DNA of 36,523 nt, taken from Chloroflexota bacterium. Its GTDB lineage: Bacteria; Chloroflexota; Limnocylindria; Limnocylindrales; CSP1-4. Below, piece by piece: positions 17,105 through 25,994 of this stretch. Made by a program: the position numbers and the translations under genes. The notes under the pieces are model-generated. The model did not search any database, had not been told where the DNA came from, and saw nothing but the letters and a program-made list of their open reading frames with translations. Where the stretch lies: the NCBI GenBank assembly GCA_004297395.1, contig SCUO01000004.1, positions 1-36,523 on the forward strand, in the 5' to 3' direction. Numbering within the stretch: position 1 is the first letter of the stretch; every line of letters begins with the position of its first letter.

Positions 17105-18340
17105 TCAGGCACGGAGCCGGGCGTGGAGGACGGCCGCGGCGAGGAGCGCGGCGCGGGTTCTGCCCATGGGTCCGGCGAGGAAGGCGAGCCGGCGCTCGGC
17201 GTGGGTTCCGCGGGGGTCGGCGATGGCGACGCTGACGGCCATGTCGCTGCCCCGCACGGAGGCCCTGACCGCGAGCCCGACCTCGGCACCGCCGGCGGCG
17301 CGAACGCGCTGGGCGAGAGTCGGCAGCTGGATCCGGCCGCCGCCCGGCGGGCGGTGATCCGAACCGAGGGCTTCGGCCAGGACGAGGCGGTCGCCGAGTC
17401 CCTCGCCGAGGAGGGCGAGGACCGAGCCGCGCGTCCCGAGCTCGACGACCGCGAGGCGCCAGCCTCGCTCCGCGAGGCGCTCGCCGATGGCCGCGGCCCA
17501 GGTCACGTCGCCGCGACCCCAGACGTGGTCACCGACCTGCTCGAGGACGGCTGCCTCGGCGGCGGCCACGAGGGCCGCCGGGTCCGCGCCACGGTCCCCG
17601 TCGCTGGCTCCACCGTTGCCCGCGCGCCCGACCCCGCCGACTCCGCCACCGGGCCGGGCCGAGATCCGGATGTCGACCGCATCGTGGCGGGCGTAGGTCG
17701 CCACGGTCGGGTTCGCGCCGCGGTCGAGAAGTCGGCCCAGCCGCTGGGCGATGAGCGATTCGCCCAGCCCGGAGGTCCGGAGGGTGATGGCCACCGTGTC
17801 CTGGCCGAGACCGCGCTCGCGGAGCCGCGGGATCACCCAGCCGGACCACATCGGGCGCATCTCGCGCGGCGGGCCGGGCAGGGCCACCACGACGCGGCCG
17901 TCGGGCGCGTCGACCCACCAGCCCGGGGCGGTGCCGTTGTCATTGGGGATCGAGGTTGCCGAGGGGATCCGCCAGGCCTGCTTGAGATTCGCCTCCGGGA
18001 ACGAGGTGCTGCGCCGCTCGAAGAGCCGCCGGAGCCAGGCTTCCAGCTCGGGATCGACGGCCGGCGTCTCGCCGAGCGCGGCGGCGATCGATTCCCGGGT
18101 GAGATCGTCCGGGGTCGGCCCGAGGCCACCGGTCGAGATCGCGAGATCGGACCGAGTGAGCGCCGCGCGGAAGGCGTCGCTGACGGTGGCCAGGTCGTCC
18201 GGCAGGGCCGTCATCCTCGTGACCTCCACGCCCTGGTCCGTCAGGGCCCGTGCGAGCTCGCCGGCGTTCGTGTCGCGGGTCTCGCCGACGGTGAGCTCGG
18301 AGCCGATCGAAAGCAGCTCGGCGGTGTGGATCTGGCGCAT
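17105..18340 (-). CDS. cinA: CinA-family protein with degenerate deamidase domain
   Basis: A 411-residue two-domain CinA. Residues 3-170 form the MoaB/MogA-like domain with the motif STGGLGPTPDDLT (69-81), which in CinA carries ADP-ribose pyrophosphatase activity. A linker holds a Gly-rich insert (231-251). The C-terminal region (280-410) keeps the outline of a PncC nicotinamide-mononucleotide deamidase, but where active members have an AESCTGG motif this protein reads VELGTRG (299-305). The catalytic serine is therefore missing and deamidation is probably lost. The start is the ATG at 18340, 7 nt after a TACGCT box with no clear ribosome site, suggesting a leaderless message. The MBL hydrolase gene follows. 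Confidence 0.85.
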   Translation of the reverse strand: MRQIHTAELLSIGSELTVGETRDTNAGELARALTDQGVEVTRMTALPDDLATVSDAFRAALTRSDLAISTGGLGPTPDDLTRESIAAALGETPAVDPELEAWLRRLFERRSTSFPEANLKQAWRIPSATSIPNDNGTAPGWWVDAPDGRVVVALPGPPREMRPMWSGWVIPRLRERGLGQDTVAITLRTSGLGESLIAQRLGRLLDRGANPTVATYARHDAVDIRISARPGGGVGGVGRAGNGGASDGDRGADPAALVAAAEAAVLEQVGDHVWGRGDVTWAAAIGERLAERGWRLAVVELGTRGSVLALLGEGLGDRLVLAEALGSDHRPPGGGRIQLPTLAQRVRAAGGAEVGLAVRASVRGSDMAVSVAIADPRGTHAERRLAFLAGPMGRTRAALLAAAVLHARLRA

Positions 18341-18347
18341 CCCGGAG

Positions 18348-18353
18348 AGCGTA
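18348..18353 (-). promoter_or_regulatory. -10 box TACGCT of cinA, probably leaderless
   Basis: On the minus strand GGCTACGCT ends 7 nt before the cinA ATG. Given the spacing seen at tRNA-Leu, transcription should begin at the start codon itself. Confidence 0.45.
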
Positions 18354-18432
18354 GCCGAGCCCACGAGCCCATGGGACCTCCGGCCCACGTTCCGGGGGCC
18401 GCTCGCCAGGTGGGCCGGCCGAAGGCCGCTGC

Positions 18433-18438
18433 TACAAT
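18433..18438 (+). promoter_or_regulatory. -10 box TACAAT of the holin-like operon
   Basis: TACAAT within GCTGCTACAATCG lies 50 bp before the GTG at 18489. It is the closest match to the vegetative consensus among the single boxes. No TTGACA-like -35 is visible. Confidence 0.5.
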
Positions 18439-18488
18439 CGCGGACCGCTGCGCGGACCAGCCGTGCGGCTCGACGACCCGGAGGATTC

Positions 18489-19400
18489 GTGGCGAGCGAT
18501 CCGGACCCGACGGCCCCCGCGAGCGAGTCCACCGCGCCTTCGGCTGCCGATTCCGGTGACGGGGGCCCTGCGCGCGAGCCCACCCCCGAGCCTGCGCCCG
18601 ATGCCCAGGCGCCCGGGCTTCGCGAGCAGGTCGCCGCGGTCATCGGCGCCGCCCGCCGCGTGGTCACCGCCCACATCGAGCTGGCCAAGGCCGAGTTCGG
18701 GGCGATCATGGGCGAGGTCGGGCGCGTCGCGGCGCTCGGCGGCCTGGCCTTCGCGATGCTCCTGCTGCTGGGCTTCCTCCTGCCGGTCGGGCTGCTGCTC
18801 TTTCTCGGCGAGTGGATCTTCGGGTCCATCGGCTGGGGCGTGCTCCTGGGCTCGGTCCTGATCATCGATGTCGCGGTCGTCGCCGGCCTGCTCGCCGTCG
18901 GCATGCCCGGCAACCGTCTTGGGCTGGCCCTCCTCGGTGCCCTCGCGATCGGCGTCGTGACCGGGCTCGTCCTGGGTCTCGAGCTCACGAACCGAGCCTG
19001 GACGGCGGCCGCCGACGAACTCCTGCCCGGCGTCGATGCGGGCTTCCGACCGCTCGCGATCGCCGTGCTGTCGCTGGCCGCGGTCGGTGGCCTCATCGGG
19101 CTGGTGGGCGGCTTCCGGGCGTCGGGCGGCTCGGCCGTCGGCGGGCTGTTCCTGGGGGCCTTCACCGGCATCGTCCTCGGCGCGCTCACCGCGGTCGCGC
19201 TGGACCCCCGGGTCGGCGCCGCGTTCGGGACGCTCACGACGCTCATCGCGTGGCCGGTCCTCATGGGACTCGACGTGTCCCGGCGGGGAATTGACGGAGA
19301 CGCCCTCAAGGCCCGCTTCTACCCGAGCCAGACCATCGAGACCACGAAGGAGACGATCGAGTGGGTGCGTCAACGGACGCCGCTCGGACGGAAGTCCTAG
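18489..19400 (+). CDS. Phage-holin-3_6/YqjE-type membrane protein
   Basis: A 303-residue membrane protein. The N-terminal 43 residues are Pro/Ala/Ser-rich. Residues 45-140 hold an amphipathic helix (AARRVVTAHIELAKAEFG) followed by two long membrane helices (about 82-107 and 113-138), the pattern of the putative actinobacteriophage holin III/YqjE superfamily. Despite that name such proteins are usual in chromosomes and not lytic. Four more membrane segments follow (about 144-165, 186-208, 216-238, 245-262), making the protein longer than simple members. The GTG start has GGAGGA 4 nt upstream, whereas any earlier start would run into the divergent cinA region. It overlaps the next gene by 40 bp. 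Confidence 0.75.
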   Translation: MASDPDPTAPASESTAPSAADSGDGGPAREPTPEPAPDAQAPGLREQVAAVIGAARRVVTAHIELAKAEFGAIMGEVGRVAALGGLAFAMLLLLGFLLPVGLLLFLGEWIFGSIGWGVLLGSVLIIDVAVVAGLLAVGMPGNRLGLALLGALAIGVVTGLVLGLELTNRAWTAAADELLPGVDAGFRPLAIAVLSLAAVGGLIGLVGGFRASGGSAVGGLFLGAFTGIVLGALTAVALDPRVGAAFGTLTTLIAWPVLMGLDVSRRGIDGDALKARFYPSQTIETTKETIEWVRQRTPLGRKS

Positions 19401-19960
19401 CCGCGCGCGAGGAGGTCGTCGCCGCTCGTCGGGGCCTCGAGGACGAGGTCGTCCGGCTCGAGGCCTCGGCCCGTGCCGCGGTCGACATCCCGGCTCGCCT
19501 CCGGCGCGAGCCCTTGAAGGTCGGCGGCGCGGCTGCCGGCGCGGCGTTCCTGCTCCTCGGCGGGCCGAGGCGGGCGCTGCGCCAGGTTCGGCGTGCCATC
19601 TTCGGGCGCGACGCGGACCTGCCAAAGTCGATGCTCCCGGACGAGGTCGAGAAGACGCTCCGGAAGATGGGCACCGACGGCGACCGCATCCGCGGGACCC
19701 TCGAGCGCGGATTCCTGAAGTACCTCGACGCGACGGCGGCAGACCGCCGCGATCGTGACCTCGTCGGGACCGCGAGCGGCCTCCTCTCGAACCTGCTGAA
19801 GCCGGCCTCGGTCCGTGCCGGGCGAGTCTTCGCCGAGCGGCTTTTCGATCCCGATGGGCCGTCCTTCGCCGAGGGGCTCCGCAAGGCGCGCGCCCGGATG
19901 GACGGCACGGTCGCCGCCGCGGAGACAGAGGCGCAGCGGCCGAAGCGGCCCGCCGGCTGA
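19361..19960 (+). CDS. Coiled-coil/hydrophobic-segment protein partnered with the holin-like gene
   Basis: A 199-residue protein with no firm family. Residues 5-45 form an Ala/Glu/Arg-rich helix likely to be a coiled coil (AAREEVVAARRGLEDEVVRLEASARAA). A short hydrophobic stretch (VGGAAAGAAFLLLGG, 54-68) follows, then basic residues and a helical C-terminal half with FLKYLDATAADRRDRD and ASGLLSNLLKP. Similar small helix-plus-anchor proteins (DUF883/DUF3618-like) often accompany YqjE-type genes, which is the basis for a tentative membrane-associated role. The GTG start is supported by AAGGAG 10 nt upstream and lies inside the preceding gene, in another frame. Confidence 0.7.
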   Translation: MGASTDAARTEVLAAREEVVAARRGLEDEVVRLEASARAAVDIPARLRREPLKVGGAAAGAAFLLLGGPRRALRQVRRAIFGRDADLPKSMLPDEVEKTLRKMGTDGDRIRGTLERGFLKYLDATAADRRDRDLVGTASGLLSNLLKPASVRAGRVFAERLFDPDGPSFAEGLRKARARMDGTVAAAETEAQRPKRPAG

Positions 19961-20004
19961 TCCACTCGCCACGCACGGCCCACCGTCGGCCGCGTCACAG
20001 GCGC

Positions 20005-20010
20005 TATCCT
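20005..20010 (+). promoter_or_regulatory. -10 box of tRNA-Leu
   Basis: TATCCT ends 6 nt before the first base of the tRNA. It is the same hexamer as in the pot promoter and gives a useful local reference for the distance from -10 to transcript start. A -35 is not recognisable. Confidence 0.5.
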
Positions 20011-20016
20011 CGGCGC

Positions 20017-20104
20017 GGGCGAGTGGCGGAATGGCAGACGCGCCGGCCTTAGGAGCCGGTGCCGCGTGAGCGGCGTGTCGGTTCGACCCCGACCTCGCCT
20101 ACCA
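20017..20104 (+). tRNA. tRNA-Leu (anticodon UAG), CCA encoded
   Basis: An 88-nt class II tRNA. The acceptor GGGCGAG pairs with CTCGCCT (first pair G-U), the anticodon stem CCGGC/GCCGG encloses the loop CTTAGGA with anticodon TAG, which reads CUA codons, and a long variable arm (GCCGCGTGAGCGGC) is typical of leucine. The T arm is GTCGG/CCGAC around TTCGACC. Discriminator A is followed by an encoded CCA. It stands alone on the plus strand just before element copy C. Confidence 0.95.
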
Positions 20105-20139
20105 GCGTCGACGGGGATCGGCACGGAGGGGACGCCGCC

Positions 20140-20395
20140 CAAGGGCACCCCTGGCCGAGCGGTTGACGTTTGCCGGCTCCGTCCTGCCAGGAATCGCTGC
20201 GGGGCATCGCTGGCGGGCGCTAGGGGTTCCGGGCGCTGAATCTCCCCGGCGACGATCGTCAACCCACGCTCCAACGAGTTCAGGGAGAGCCACTCGTTCG
20301 GGCCGCGTAGCTCCATGGATGCCGGTGAGCGATTCCCGACAGGTTGGGCGCCACTTCGGTGCGGCTGGATGCACCGGGGCGATTCGCAGGGGGAG
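20140..20395 (+). repeat. Dispersed element, copy C (diverged)
   Basis: The core at 20188-20338 is again exactly 151 bp between CAGGAATCGCT (20188-20198) and AGCGATTCCCG (20328-20338), with inner blocks GGGGCATC and GATGCCGG. The interior differs strongly from copies A and B. The left flank retains CTGGCCG, GAC and TTTGCCGG ahead of TCCTG, and the right flank retains TGGATGCACC and GCGATTCG at about the same spacing. It occupies most of the 387-bp gap between tRNA-Leu and tig; apart from this and the tig -10 box I see nothing there. Confidence 0.65.
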
Positions 20396-20477
20396 TGGCG
20401 TCACGCCGCGAAGCGGCGGTCCGCGGCTCGCGTCGCACCGCACCGCCTTCCGGCCCGGCCTGAACCGCCCTCGCCCG

Positions 20478-20483
20478 TATACT
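20478..20483 (+). promoter_or_regulatory. -10 box TATACT of tig, probably leaderless
   Basis: TATACT lies 8 nt before the tig ATG and there is no ribosome binding site in that gap. Transcription should begin within two or three bases of the start codon. Confidence 0.5.
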
Positions 20484-20491
20484 TCCCGGCG

Positions 20492-21934
20492 ATGTCGAAC
20501 ACCGTCACGCCCGCCCCGAATAGCTCGCTCAAGCTCCGATTCGAGCTCCCACCCGACCAGCTCACGACCGCCATCGACGAGGCCGTCCGCCACATCTCGC
20601 GGCGGACGAGGATCGCCGGCTTCCGGCCGGGCAAGGCGCCCCGACCGATCGTGGAGCGGGCCGTGGGGATGCCGGTGATCCTCGACGAGGCGATGGACCA
20701 CCTCATCCAGCGGGCCTACCGCGAGGCCCTCGTCGAGCACGACATCACGCCCCTCACGAACGCCGACATCGATGTCGAGCAGGCCGAGGAGGGCAAGCCG
20801 GTCATCTTCAGCGCCTCGGTCCAGGTGCGGCCGGAGGTGCAGCTCGGCGACTACCGCGGCTTCAACTTCAAGCCCGAGATCGACGTCATCGACGACGCGA
20901 AGGTCGACAAGGTCATCGAGGAGCTGGCCGACCAGCACGCGACCCTGGTCCCGGTCGAGGACCGAGGCGCCCGGGCCGGCGACTACGCGGTCATCGGCTA
21001 CACCGGCACCCGCGACGGCGTTGCCTTCGATGGCGGCTCGACCGAGCGGATGCCGCTCATCCTGGGCCAGGAGCGGCTCATTCCCGGCTTCGAGGCCAAC
21101 GTCATGGGCCTGAAGCCCGGCGAATCGACCGAGTTCGACATTACCTTCCCGGCCGATTACGGCGAGGCCGAGCTGGCCGGCCAGGTCGCCCACTTCGCCG
21201 TCGACCTCAAGGAGCTCCGCGAGAAGGTCCTGCCGCCGGTCGACGACGAGTTCGCCCGCTCGGTCGGCGCCTTCGAGGACCTGGCCAACCTCCGGACCGA
21301 GATCAGGGCCCGACTCGAGCGGAACGCCCTCGACAAGGCTCGCCACGACTTCTCGGACAGGATCATCGAGTACGCCGTCGCCAACGCCACCCTCGAGCTC
21401 CCGGACGTGCTCGTCGACCAGGAGGTCGAGGTCATGCACGACGAGTTCCGGGGGTCGCTGGCCCGCCAGGGGATCACCGAGGAGGCCTACCTCAAGGTCG
21501 TCGAGAAGACGGAGGCGGACCTCCACGCCGAGTTCCGGCCCAACGCCGAGAAACGGGTCAAGGTCCTGATGGTCCTCTCGAAGATCGCCGAGGTCGATGG
21601 CGTCGAGATCTCCGATGCCGACATCGAGGCCGAGATCGCCCAGGCCAGGACCCGCTACGCCAACGACCGCAAGACCGTGGCCTATTTCGAATCGCCGCGT
21701 GGCCGCGGCTTCATCCGGAGCACCCTCCGCCGGAGCCGCGTCGTGGAGCGCCTGGTCGACGGCTGGCTCGCCGCCCATCCCGAGCACCCGCCCATCCCGC
21801 ACCTCGAGGACGATGCCCCGGGCGGGGTCGCCTCGAGCGCGGCCGAGGCCAACGCGGCCATCGATGCCACGGATCCCGGAGTGGTCGAAGAGGCGGGCGC
21901 CGAAGCCGACGCCTCCCCGGCCGCGGCCGGCTGA
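20492..21934 (+). CDS. tig: Trigger factor, ribosome-associated chaperone
   Basis: A 480-residue trigger factor that binds nascent chains at the ribosome exit and has prolyl isomerase activity. The ribosome-binding signature GFRPGKAP lies at about 43-50. The FKBP-like domain spans about 165-245 ([35 protein letters not shown]). The rest is the helical substrate-cradling C-terminal domain. The tail after residue 435 is Ala/Glu/Asp-rich and likely disordered. I choose the ATG at 20492 because protein similarity begins at [13 protein letters not shown] and a TATACT box lies just upstream. The gene heads tig-clpP-clpX, a common bacterial order. Confidence 0.95.
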   Translation: MSNTVTPAPNSSLKLRFELPPDQLTTAIDEAVRHISRRTRIAGFRPGKAPRPIVERAVGMPVILDEAMDHLIQRAYREALVEHDITPLTNADIDVEQAEEGKPVIFSASVQVRPEVQLGDYRGFNFKPEIDVIDDAKVDKVIEELADQHATLVPVEDRGARAGDYAVIGYTGTRDGVAFDGGSTERMPLILGQERLIPGFEANVMGLKPGESTEFDITFPADYGEAELAGQVAHFAVDLKELREKVLPPVDDEFARSVGAFEDLANLRTEIRARLERNALDKARHDFSDRIIEYAVANATLELPDVLVDQEVEVMHDEFRGSLARQGITEEAYLKVVEKTEADLHAEFRPNAEKRVKVLMVLSKIAEVDGVEISDADIEAEIAQARTRYANDRKTVAYFESPRGRGFIRSTLRRSRVVERLVDGWLAAHPEHPPIPHLEDDAPGGVASSAAEANAAIDATDPGVVEEAGAEADASPAAAG

Positions 21935-21966
21935 TTTCCAGAACCGGTTTCGACAGGAGCCCCGAC

Positions 21967-22647
21967 ATGCTCGTTCCGATGGTCATCGAGTCCTCCAGCC
22001 GAGGAGAGCGCGCCTACGACATCTACTCGCGGCTGCTGAAGGAGCGGATCATCTTCATCGGCGACCAGATCGAGGACCACCTCGCCAACCTGGTCATCGC
22101 CCAGCTCCTGTTCCTCGAATCCGAGGACCCCGAGAAGGACATCAGCCTGTACATCAACTCGCCCGGCGGGGTCGTCACGGCCGGCCTCGCGATCTACGAC
22201 ACGATGCAGTACCTGCGGGCCCCGGTGAGCACGATCTGCATCGGCCAGGCGGCCTCCATGGCGGCGGTCCTCCTCGCCGCCGGGTCGAAGGGCAAGCGCT
22301 ACGCCCTGCCCCACAGCCGGATCATGATTCACCAGGGCTCCGGCGGCTTCCGGGGCAACGCCCCCGACGCGGTGATCCAGATGAAGGAGTGGGAGCTCAT
22401 CGTCCGGATGAACCACGAGATCCTCGCCAAGCACACGGGCCAGGATCTCGAAACGATCGTCCGGGATACCGACCGGGACCGTTTCATGTCTCCCGAGGAG
22501 GCAAAGGACTATGGCATCATCGACGCGGTCTACGCGGTCCAGGGATCGTCACTGATCTCGCAGGCCCACCAGGCCGGCCTGGCCGGCGGCGAGGGCAGCA
22601 AGGTCGCGGAGATCGCGGAAGCGGAGCCGAAGAAGTCGAAAGGCTGA
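21967..22647 (+). CDS. clpP: ATP-dependent Clp protease proteolytic subunit
   Basis: A 226-residue serine peptidase that forms the ClpP chamber fed by ClpX. The catalytic triad is visible: S97 in GQAASMAA, H122 in MIHQ, and D171 in DTDRDRFM, the same positions as in the E. coli mature enzyme. The N-terminus [29 protein letters not shown] is typical. The C-terminus is longer than usual, with about 25 charged residues after the core. The ATG has GGAG 9 nt upstream, 32 bp after tig. A hairpin separates it from clpX. Confidence 0.97.
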   Translation: MLVPMVIESSSRGERAYDIYSRLLKERIIFIGDQIEDHLANLVIAQLLFLESEDPEKDISLYINSPGGVVTAGLAIYDTMQYLRAPVSTICIGQAASMAAVLLAAGSKGKRYALPHSRIMIHQGSGGFRGNAPDAVIQMKEWELIVRMNHEILAKHTGQDLETIVRDTDRDRFMSPEEAKDYGIIDAVYAVQGSSLISQAHQAGLAGGEGSKVAEIAEAEPKKSKG

Positions 22648-22648
22648 G

Positions 22649-22676
22649 GCCAGGACCGGCGAACGCCGGGCCTGGC
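22649..22676 (+). terminator. Intercistronic hairpin between clpP and clpX
   Basis: Starting two bases after the clpP stop, GCCAGG-A-CCGGCG pairs with CGCCGG-G-CCTGGC across an AA loop, with one A/G mismatch. There is no T tract, so it more likely tunes or processes the joint message than ends it. Confidence 0.45.
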
Positions 22677-22724
22677 TCGAGGCCGGGGCCGGAGGGCCCG
22701 CCGGCCGACCAACGAGGCAATCAC

Positions 22725-24038
<1,314 letters not shown>

Positions 24039-24220
24039 CTTCGCCCGGGCCCGACCCGGCCCGAGCCCGGGCGGCTCGCCCGGCGCCGCCCGCGACGGCC
24101 CGAATCCACCACGCCCCGCCCCGCCTGGCCCCGCTGCAACGGCCCAGCACGCCCGAGTCACCACCTCCCGCCCGCCTGCCCGCGCCCGCGCCAGCGGCCC
24201 CCGCCCCGTCGCTCCCGCCC
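24039..24220. other. GC-rich spacer downstream of clpX
   Basis: This spacer is extremely C-rich on the plus strand. Near its start GCCCGGGC recurs as an inverted repeat about 14 bp apart, a possible terminator for clpX without a T tract. I see no gene in it. Element copy B follows at once. Confidence 0.4.
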
Positions 24221-24498
24221 CCGCGAATCGCTGAGGCGCATGCAAACCCCTCGAATCGCCCCTAATCCCGTCAGGAATCGCTGGCCGGCATCGGCGCCGG
24301 CTGTCGCGGCGGTCGCAGCGTCTGGCCCGGCTCGGCCCGAGCACGAATCGCGGCTGGCGCGGCTCGCAGGGACGGTCCAGCCGGCACCGCGACCTTTCGC
24401 CAATGCCGTGGAGCGATTCCTGACAGGAACCAGCGACCGGCGAAGTCTCCCACCGGCGCGGCCAGCCAGCGTCGCGTTGCCAGGCCGTCGTCCGGGAA
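24221..24498 (-). repeat. Dispersed element, copy B (reverse orientation)
   Basis: Read on the minus strand, the core (24272-24422) is 151 bp between CAGGAATCGCT (24412-24422 complement) and AGCGATTCCTG (24272-24282 complement), with pairing blocks CGGCAT and ATGCCG inside. The XRE gene reads through it: residues 227-276 are encoded by the core, and the stop codon overlaps its far end. The left flank codes FPDDG, RWLAAPVGDF and AGRW of that protein, and decayed versions precede copies A and C. The right flank has TGCATGCGC and GCGATTCG. Confidence 0.8.
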
Positions 24499-25101
24499 CA
24501 TGCGCGCCAGGATCGGGGTCGCGTCGATGGTGCGACGGAGCCGGGATCGATCCGGCATCGCGAGCAACCGCCCGACGACTCGGGGGGTCCAGCCAAGTCG
24601 ATCTCGAACGATCTTCGGCGCCAGGCGCGCCTTCTCGTCGAGCTTCCGCCCGATGCGCTCGGCCGAGGCAAGCTCGGTCTTGACCTCGACGACCAGGGCA
24701 GCGAGGGATTGGCTCCGTGTCGCGAGCACGTCGATCGAGCCCCGTTCGCCATACACGGAATACGTCACCTCGACCGCCACCGCCCATCCGGCGTGCTCGA
24801 GTCCTTGGACGGTCGCCGCGACGACTGCCGCATGATCGCCGTCCACGAGCCGCTCAAGATCGGCCCCGCGCCAACGTGGTAGCAGCTCGAGTCGCGCATC
24901 CAGCGCCCCGAACAAGCGTCGGAGGAGGTCCACGCTCGCGGCGCCGAGGTGACCGGATTCGACGCGTGAGACGACCGATTGCGAACAACCCACCCGCGCG
25001 GCGAGGTCGCGCTGCCGCCAGGTGCGCCGGATCCGCAGTCCCCGAAGTACCAGCCCGACAGTCAGATCGTCCACGGGCGGATCATCTCGCCGGGCGCTCA
25101 T
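24271..25101 (-). CDS. XRE-type HTH protein with PD-(D/E)xK-like domain
   Basis: A 276-residue protein. Residues 15-68 form a Cro/CI-type helix-turn-helix (RQRDLAARVGCSQSVVSRVESG, spanning about 29-50). Residues 85-200 carry GSIDVLA (D124) and LVVEVKTEL (E139, K141), the spacing and context of a PD-(D/E)xK nuclease-like core, with E111 as a possible further ligand. This could make it a DNA-binding nuclease-fold regulator; catalysis is not shown. The last 50 residues, low in complexity and Pro/Ala/Arg-rich, come from element copy B and may be a later addition. The ATG at 25101 has no strong ribosome site. It diverges from a methyltransferase gene across 34 bp. Confidence 0.75.
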   Translation of the reverse strand: MSARRDDPPVDDLTVGLVLRGLRIRRTWRQRDLAARVGCSQSVVSRVESGHLGAASVDLLRRLFGALDARLELLPRWRGADLERLVDGDHAAVVAATVQGLEHAGWAVAVEVTYSVYGERGSIDVLATRSQSLAALVVEVKTELASAERIGRKLDEKARLAPKIVRDRLGWTPRVVGRLLAMPDRSRLRRTIDATPILARMFPDDGLATRRWLAAPVGDFAGRWFLSGIAPRHWRKVAVPAGPSLRAAPAAIRARAEPGQTLRPPRQPAPMPASDS

Positions 25102-25104
25102 CGG

Positions 25105-25120
25105 CCAATTTCGTGATTGG
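25105..25120. promoter_or_regulatory. Inverted repeat between divergent XRE and methyltransferase genes
   Basis: CCAAT and ATTGG face each other across TTCGTG in the 34-bp gap between the two start codons. Such a site could bind the XRE protein and control both genes. The arms are only 5 bp, so chance is possible. Confidence 0.35.
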
Positions 25121-25135
25121 GGCACGATTGTCCCG

Positions 25136-25696
25136 ATGAACCACGCCGACCACGTCGCGTTGGTCCGAGGCGGGGTTGCGGGTGCCGCCGGTCGCTGGCT
25201 GGAGCTTGGGGCAGGGGAGGGGGCGTTCACCCTGGCCCTCGCCGAGCTGCTTGGGCCGGGCGGCGAGATCGCGGCCGTCGACCGCGACCAGCGGGCGCTG
25301 GCCCGAGCCGTGACGATCGTCGGAGCCACGCACCCGGGTGTCTCGCTGCAGGCCAGCGTCGCTGACTTCACCCGGGAGCTGCCGGAGCGCCCGCCCGGCG
25401 GCTTCGACGGCGTGCTGGCCGCGAACAGCCTGCATTTCGTCCGCGACCGGCAGGCGGTCCTCGCGGCCATCCGGGGCGTGCTGCGTCCGGCGGGGCGGCT
25501 CGTCGTCGTCGAATACGACGCGGACGGCGGCAATCCCTGGGTCCCGTTCCCGTTCTCGTTCGAGACGTGGCGGCGCGAAGCGATCGCCGCCGGGTTCGGG
25601 GAGCCGCGCCTCCGCCACCGGGTTCCGAGCCGCTTCCTCGGCGCGATCTACGCGGCCAGCTGTACCTCCGATACGTCACCAGATCCGGTTGGCTGA
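25136..25696 (+). CDS. Class I SAM-dependent methyltransferase
   Basis: A 186-residue Rossmann-fold methyltransferase. Motif I LELGAGEGAFTLAL (22-35) binds S-adenosylmethionine, VDRD at 48-51 supplies the acidic residue for the ribose, and FDGVLAANSLHFV and VLRPAGRLVVVEYD are the later motifs. The substrate cannot be told; small-molecule methyltransferases of this length are common. I choose the ATG at 25136 because motif I then lies at the usual distance. It diverges from the XRE gene, with a short shared control region, and could be regulated by it. Confidence 0.85.
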   Translation: MNHADHVALVRGGVAGAAGRWLELGAGEGAFTLALAELLGPGGEIAAVDRDQRALARAVTIVGATHPGVSLQASVADFTRELPERPPGGFDGVLAANSLHFVRDRQAVLAAIRGVLRPAGRLVVVEYDADGGNPWVPFPFSFETWRREAIAAGFGEPRLRHRVPSRFLGAIYAASCTSDTSPDPVG

Positions 25697-25994
25697 ACGA
25701 AGCCAGGTGCTCCGCGGTGAGATCGGTTTGGCCCGATGCCAACCGACCGCCGGCCTCCACCACCACCAGATCGCGTTGCCTTCACGCACCACCTGACGAG
25801 GCCTGCAGTCTGGCGATGACCCGCCCGGGGGCGCATGATCCCCGCCAGACGGGCCATCACCCCGACGCACGGGCAGCGACCCCGGCGGGCCACGAGGCGT
25901 CCGACGGGGCGTCCGACGGGGCGTCCGACGGGGCCGCCCAGCAGAACAGTTCCTGCCCGAGCGCGGTGGTTCGATCCAGTGGAGGACGCAATTC
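25697..25994. other. Non-coding gap with 12-bp tandem repeats
   Basis: No convincing gene lies in these 298 bp. At 25897-25932 the 12-mer GCGTCCGACGGG occurs three times in perfect tandem. Just before the next gene, GGAGGACGC at 25980-25988 is its ribosome binding site. A promoter is not obvious. Confidence 0.6.

Noticed and set aside
16379-18559. A 726-codon plus-strand open frame opposite the MBL hydrolase and cinA
   Set aside because: It spans two real minus-strand genes and the gap between them; no domain is visible.
18489-19960. Prophage lysis genes, because of the holin-like family name
   Set aside because: No other phage genes are present, and this superfamily is widespread in ordinary chromosomes.
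20163-20678. A 171-codon plus-strand frame before and into tig
   Set aside because: It is element copy C followed by a wrong frame of tig.
25897-25932. Possible CRISPR-like array
   Set aside because: The units are contiguous 12-mers without spacers, so this is a simple tandem repeat.
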